A stretch of 36,456 nt of DNA from an uncultured Clostridia bacterium. Its GTDB lineage: Bacteria > Bacillota > Clostridia > Oscillospirales > Ruminococcaceae. Positions 32,740-36,456 of the stretch are shown in pieces. The position numbers were made by a program, and so were the translations under genes. A model generated the notes under the pieces. That model ran no database searches. It worked only from the letters and a program-made list of their open reading frames with translations, and was not told where the DNA came from. Each line of letters opens with the position of its first letter. The first letter of the stretch is position 1. The stretch covers positions 1 through 36,456 of the forward strand of contig CANQZR010000006.1 in the NCBI GenBank assembly GCA_947628405.1, written 5' to 3'.

Positions 32740-35145
32740 TTATTTAACAACAATATTTACCAATCTGCCTTTTACATAAATTTCCTTTACAATGGTCTTG
32801 CCGTTCACCAGTCCGGCAATATTCGGATCATTCTTTGCAATTTCAAGAACTTCCGGCTGTTCTGCGTCAGAAGGTATCATTATCTTTGCCTTGATCTTGC
32901 CGTTTACCTGAACTGCGACCTCAACGGAGCTTTCAACGCACAGAGCCTCATCATAAGTTACCCACGGCTGTTCACTGAGTATCGCGCCGAAATTATTGCT
33001 GTAAATTTCTTCCGTAATATGCGGAGCAAACGGATTGAGCAACATAAGCAATGACTTGTATTCCGCCTTGTTTATGCTTCCTATTCCGTCAATGGTATTG
33101 AGGAGCGTCATCATAGCGGCAATAGCGGTATTGAACTTCATTGCTTCGATATCCTCGGAAACTTTCTTTATTGTCTTGTGCATAGCCGCCGTCATTTCCG
33201 GACGGTATTCATCACCGTCGATAAGTTTGTCCTGAAGCGCCCAGATCCTGTCAAGGAAACGTTTACAGCCCTTAACACTGCTTTCGCTCCAAGGCGCAGC
33301 CTGCTCATAATCGCCCATAAACAGAACATAGACTCTAAGAACGTCCGCGCCGTATGTTTCAACAACATCATTCGGATCAACCACGTTGCCCTTGGATTTG
33401 CTCATTTTTTCGCCGTCCGGTCCGAGGATAAGTCCCTGTGCCGTTCTCTTTGCATAAGGTTCGGGAGTATTTACCGCACCTATATCATACAGGAAATGAT
33501 GCCAGAACCTGGAATATATCATATGTCTTGTAACATGTTCCATTCCGCCGTTGTACCAATCTACCGGCATCCAGTATTCAAGAGCTTCCTTTGAAGCAAG
33601 AGCTTCATCATTATTCGGGTCGCAGTAACGCAGGAAATACCATGAAGAACCCGCCCACTGCGGCATTGTGTCTGTTTCACGCTTGGCGTCTCCGCCGCAC
33701 TTGGGACATTTGCAGTTTACAAAGGAATCTATTTTCGCAAGAGGGCTTTCGCCGTCCTGACCGGGTTCAAAATTATCCACCGGAGGAAGTTTAAGCGGAA
33801 GTTCATCATATGGAACGGGAACCATTCCGCATTCCGGGCAATGAACGATAGGAATAGGCTCTCCCCAGTATCTCTGGCGGTTGAACGCCCAGTCTTTCAT
33901 CTTATACTGAACGCCTTTTTCGCCGCAGCCTTTTTCAGCAAGGATCTCAAGCATTTTTTCTATAGCGTCTTTCTTGTTGTCGATACCGTTAAGAACGCCG
34001 GAATTTACCATTTCGCCGTCGCCGGTGTATGCCTCCTTGGAAATGTCTCCGCCCTTGATGACTTCAATGATGTCTATACCGAACTTTTTAGCAAATTCAT
34101 AGTCACGGGTATCATGCGCAGGAACTGCCATAATTGCGCCCGTTCCGTAGCCCATCATAACGTAGTCGGAAATATACACAGGGATCTCTTTTCCGTTAAT
34201 GGGATTGATAGCTGTCAAGCCGTCTATCTTTACACCGGTTTTATCCTTTACAAGCTGAGTTCTTTCAAATTCACTCTTCTTTGCACATTCAGCTTTGTAA
34301 GCGTCCAGAGCGTCTATATTAGCGATAGAATCACGATATTTCTCGATAATAGGGTGTTCAGGAGCAATAACCATGAACGTTACACCGTAAAGCGTATCGG
34401 GACGAGTAGTATAGATGCGGAGTTTTTCACCGTTTTCCTTAATGGAGAACTCCACAAACGCACCGGTGGACTTTCCTATCCAGTTTTCCTGCTGGAGACG
34501 GATATTCGGCAGATAATTGACCGTATCAAGCCCCTCAAGCAGCTTGTCTGCATACTCGGTAATGCGCAGATACCATACTTCCTTGGACTTCTGGATAATT
34601 TCGCTGTGGCAAACGTCACACTTTCCGCCCTGTGAATCCTCGTTTGAAAGAACGACTTTACAGCTGGGGCAATAGTTTACAAGAGTTTTATCGCGGAAAA
34701 CAAGTCCGTTTTCAAACAGTTTGAGGAATATCCACTGAGTCCATTTATAATAGTTTTCCTGAGTAGTATCAATAACTCTTGACCAGTCAAAAGAGAAGCC
34801 GACCTTTTTAAGCTGATTGGTAAATTTTTCAATATTTCTGTCGGTAACTATGCGCGGATGGATACCGTCTTTTATAGCTGTATTCTCGGTAGGGAGACCA
34901 TATGCGTCAAACCCTATGGGGAACAGAACGTTATAGCCCTCAAGGCGGCGTTTTCTGCTGACTACTTCAAGACCGGAATATGCCTTGATATGTCCCACGT
35001 GCATACCGTGTCCTGACGGATATGGAAATTCAACAAGCGCATAAAATTTCTTTTTCGGGCTTCCGGTGACCGCTTTGAAGCTCTCATGTTTTTCCCAGTA
35101 ATCCTGCCACTTCTTTTCAACTGCGGCAAAATCGTATCTTTCCAT
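32740..35145 (-). CDS. leuS: Leucyl-tRNA synthetase
   Basis: This class I synthetase charges tRNA-Leu. Of its 801 residues, HVGH at 49-52 is the HIGH motif and KMSKS is at 580-584. The editing domain has TTRPDTLYG at 246-254 and GTGAIMAVPAHD at 334-345, so misacylated tRNA can be cleared. Cysteine pairs at 159/162 and 176/179 and a second set at 436/439 and 478-483 suggest zinc sites. The ATG at 35145 is chosen because the AAAGGA directly abuts the ATG at 35154. It lies 43 bases after rsfS with no T-box leader in the gap. Confidence 0.97.
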   Translation of the reverse strand: MERYDFAAVEKKWQDYWEKHESFKAVTGSPKKKFYALVEFPYPSGHGMHVGHIKAYSGLEVVSRKRRLEGYNVLFPIGFDAYGLPTENTAIKDGIHPRIVTDRNIEKFTNQLKKVGFSFDWSRVIDTTQENYYKWTQWIFLKLFENGLVFRDKTLVNYCPSCKVVLSNEDSQGGKCDVCHSEIIQKSKEVWYLRITEYADKLLEGLDTVNYLPNIRLQQENWIGKSTGAFVEFSIKENGEKLRIYTTRPDTLYGVTFMVIAPEHPIIEKYRDSIANIDALDAYKAECAKKSEFERTQLVKDKTGVKIDGLTAINPINGKEIPVYISDYVMMGYGTGAIMAVPAHDTRDYEFAKKFGIDIIEVIKGGDISKEAYTGDGEMVNSGVLNGIDNKKDAIEKMLEILAEKGCGEKGVQYKMKDWAFNRQRYWGEPIPIVHCPECGMVPVPYDELPLKLPPVDNFEPGQDGESPLAKIDSFVNCKCPKCGGDAKRETDTMPQWAGSSWYFLRYCDPNNDEALASKEALEYWMPVDWYNGGMEHVTRHMIYSRFWHHFLYDIGAVNTPEPYAKRTAQGLILGPDGEKMSKSKGNVVDPNDVVETYGADVLRVYVLFMGDYEQAAPWSESSVKGCKRFLDRIWALQDKLIDGDEYRPEMTAAMHKTIKKVSEDIEAMKFNTAIAAMMTLLNTIDGIGSINKAEYKSLLMLLNPFAPHITEEIYSNNFGAILSEQPWVTYDEALCVESSVEVAVQVNGKIKAKIMIPSDAEQPEVLEIAKNDPNIAGLVNGKTIVKEIYVKGRLVNIVVK

Positions 35146-35188
35146 TGCTATCATTCCTTTGTATCTATTGTAATATTGTAATATTTTA

Positions 35189-35542
35189 TTATTTTAAGAA
35201 TTGTGACGGGTCGATATCCTTTCCGTCGCTCCACAGCCTTTCAAGGTTATAGAAATCACGCATTTCCTTATTAAAAATGTGTATAACTATGTCCGAATAA
35301 TCCATAACTATCCAGCCGCCCCCGTTGTTGCCCTGTATCTGACGCGGTTCAACGCCTTTTTCCTTGAGTTGAAATTCCACTTCATCTGCAAGAGCCTTGG
35401 TATGGGTGGTGGAAATACCGTTTGCGATTATAAAATAGTCTGCGATTATAGTAAGATCGCCTATTTCAATTACCCGTATATCCTCTGCTTTTTTGTTATC
35501 GAGGATCTTTACGGCTTCCGCAAGGATCTCATCTCGTGTCAT
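35189..35542 (-). CDS. rsfS: Ribosomal silencing factor RsfS
   Basis: This 117-residue protein binds L14 of the large subunit and blocks subunit joining when nutrients are low. IADYFIIANGISTTHTKALADEVE and GGGWIVMDYSDIVIHIFNKEMRDFYNLERLW are the family signatures. GGAGG lies 4 bases before the ATG. It overlaps yqeK by 4 bases, the usual nadD-yqeK-rsfS order. Confidence 0.96.
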   Translation of the reverse strand: MTRDEILAEAVKILDNKKAEDIRVIEIGDLTIIADYFIIANGISTTHTKALADEVEFQLKEKGVEPRQIQGNNGGGWIVMDYSDIVIHIFNKEMRDFYNLERLWSDGKDIDPSQFLK

Positions 35543-36138
35543 TTTGCCTCCGTCCTTTCTTTGTCTTTCTTTTTTATGGAAATGTATTGATTATATGCTT
35601 CAATGGTATGCTTTGGCAGCATTGAGCCTTTGCCGACGACATCTGTTATTGAAAATCTCAATGCTTCAAGCATTGCCTTGTCAATGCTTTGATAAGCGAT
35701 CTTACGCATTTTATTTACGTCCTTGTAGTCCCTATCGGCTGAAACAAGGTCGGCAAGATAGATAATTTCTTCCAGACGGCTCATGCCTGCTCGTCCAACA
35801 GTATGGTAACGGACGGCGTTCAGCATATCTGTATCGCGGATATGAAGCGCCTGCTCGGAATACCACGCTCCTGCGATAGCATGATAAAGCGGCGGCGTAA
35901 CAAGTTCAACATCTGTAACGTCAAGTACGGACGCTTTTACCATGGCAAGCTGTTCTTCCTTGGGTATTTCCTTGCAGATATCGTGGAGCAGCCCGGTCAA
36001 ATAGGCTTTTTCGGGGTCGGGATATTCGTAATGCACAGCAAGTTTACGGGCTTCCTCCGCAACGTTCAGGCTGTGCTGATAGCGTTTTTTGGACAGTCTT
36101 ATATCAAGAATATCAATAATTTCCTCTGCGGAATACAT
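35539..36138 (-). CDS. yqeK: YqeK-type HD-domain diadenosine tetraphosphatase
   Basis: This 199-residue HD-domain protein belongs to the YqeK family, which hydrolyses Ap4A symmetrically to ADP in Gram-positive bacteria. Metal ligands visible are His22 (RYQHSLNVAEEA), His52-Asp53 (GLLHDICKEIP) and the histidine in PPLYHAIAGAWYSE; YLADLVSADRDY carries the last aspartates. The ATG at 36138 with GGGGG at 36145-36149 is preferred to the in-frame codon at 36171, which would overlap nadD. It overlaps rsfS and follows nadD by 13 bases. Confidence 0.94.
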   Translation of the reverse strand: MYSAEEIIDILDIRLSKKRYQHSLNVAEEARKLAVHYEYPDPEKAYLTGLLHDICKEIPKEEQLAMVKASVLDVTDVELVTPPLYHAIAGAWYSEQALHIRDTDMLNAVRYHTVGRAGMSRLEEIIYLADLVSADRDYKDVNKMRKIAYQSIDKAMLEALRFSITDVVGKGSMLPKHTIEAYNQYISIKKKDKERTEAK

Positions 36139-36151
36139 AAAATTCCCCCGA

Positions 36152-36456
36152 TCATGCAGTATAGAGACCATGCTCCGATATATATTTTACTACATTTTTG
36201 GGGACATAGCAAGATATATCCGAATTATTTTTAATTTTTTCACGAATTTCCGTAGAAGAAACAGGAAATGTTTCTATCGGAACGACCTGTACAATGCCGT
36301 ATTTTCCAAGCTCCGAAGCCTTTTTATCCAGAATTTTCAAATCGTTCGGATCGTTTTCCCGTGAAACTGCAAGCAAAGCACAAATAGACAGAATTTCTTC
36401 ATAATTCCGCCATTTTTCAAAAGAAAGAAGCATATCTCCGCCCATTATGAAGAAAA
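36152..36456 (-). CDS. nadD: Nicotinate-nucleotide adenylyltransferase, 3' part only
   Basis: The gene runs off the window; about 101 C-terminal residues are present. FIMGGDMLLSFEKWRNYEEIL is the NadD central block and VSSTEIREKIK the ISSTxIR nucleotide-binding motif near the end, and the final YISEHGLY is typical. The enzyme joins nicotinate mononucleotide and ATP in NAD synthesis. Its place before yqeK and rsfS is the common Firmicutes order. Confidence 0.95.
   Translation of the reverse strand, partial: FFIMGGDMLLSFEKWRNYEEILSICALLAVSRENDPNDLKILDKKASELGKYGIVQVVPIETFPVSSTEIREKIKNNSDISCYVPKNVVKYISEHGLYTA

Noticed and set aside
33841-34635. A 264-codon open frame opposite leuS
   Set aside because: Antisense shadow of the conserved synthetase core.
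35146-35188. Possible T-box leader before leuS
   Set aside because: The gap is 43 bases and has no T-box sequence or terminator.
1-36456. CRISPR arrays, insertion sequences, tRNA or rRNA genes
   Set aside because: No regularly spaced repeats, transposase motifs or tRNA-like cloverleafs were seen on reading both strands; a tRNA scan would settle the last point.

Overview
The window looks like a chromosomal segment from a low-to-moderate GC, monoderm Clostridia-type Firmicute, most like a fibre-degrading Ruminococcus-type gut or rumen bacterium. The evidence is a small Alu-less SRP RNA, sigma-A type promoters with strong Shine-Dalgarno sites, several TTG/GTG starts, putative lipoproteins, an FMN riboswitch on a RibU-type ECF gene, an efp-CD1247-like gene pair, and a GH5 glucanase next to carbohydrate ABC transport genes. 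The genus is an inference; no rRNA is present. I saw no tRNA, insertion sequence, phage gene or CRISPR array.

Layout: (1) 1-173, SRP RNA on the minus strand with its promoter. (2) 270-2235, a two-gene module on the plus strand: a PAPS-reductase-like PP-loop protein (IbrA/DUF3440-like) overlapping a ParB/sulfiredoxin-fold protein (IbrB-like). (3) 2277-8371, a plus-strand operon: SGNH sialate-O-acetylesterase-like protein, metF, GNAT acetyltransferase, a stand-alone methionine synthase activation protein and a shortened metH, closed by a bidirectional terminator. (4) 8384-13286, minus strand: an acidic protein of unknown role, then feoB, feoA and a cardiolipin synthase gene. The last three (read cls-feoA-feoB) share a consensus promoter that carries a large inverted repeat over its -10 box. 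(5) 13344-18322, minus strand: a heterodimeric ABC exporter with one degenerate ATPase site, preceded by a secreted GH5 glucanase. (6) 18371-19820, a secreted beta-rich protein of unknown function. (7) 19918-29948, minus strand: two carbohydrate ABC permeases, a long coiled-coil HlyD/MacA-like adaptor, a MacB-periplasmic-domain protein with no ATPase, and two paralogous large solute-binding lipoproteins. (8) 30047-32676, ribU under an FMN riboswitch, a CD1247-like zinc-ribbon protein, efp, and rpsU with a TTG start. (9) 32740-36456, leuS, rsfS, yqeK and the 3' part of nadD, all on the minus strand.

How the genes work together: region 7 with the GH5 enzyme and the secreted protein reads as an extracellular glycan degradation and oligosaccharide uptake locus. 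It encodes no importer ATPase, so the permeases probably use a shared ATPase encoded elsewhere. The adaptor and MacB-like protein inside the import operon are the most unusual combination here. Region 3 makes methyltetrahydrofolate, uses it to make methionine, and reactivates the cobalamin enzyme. The IbrA/IbrB-like pair is the best candidate for an uncharacterised nucleotide- or nucleic-acid-linked system.
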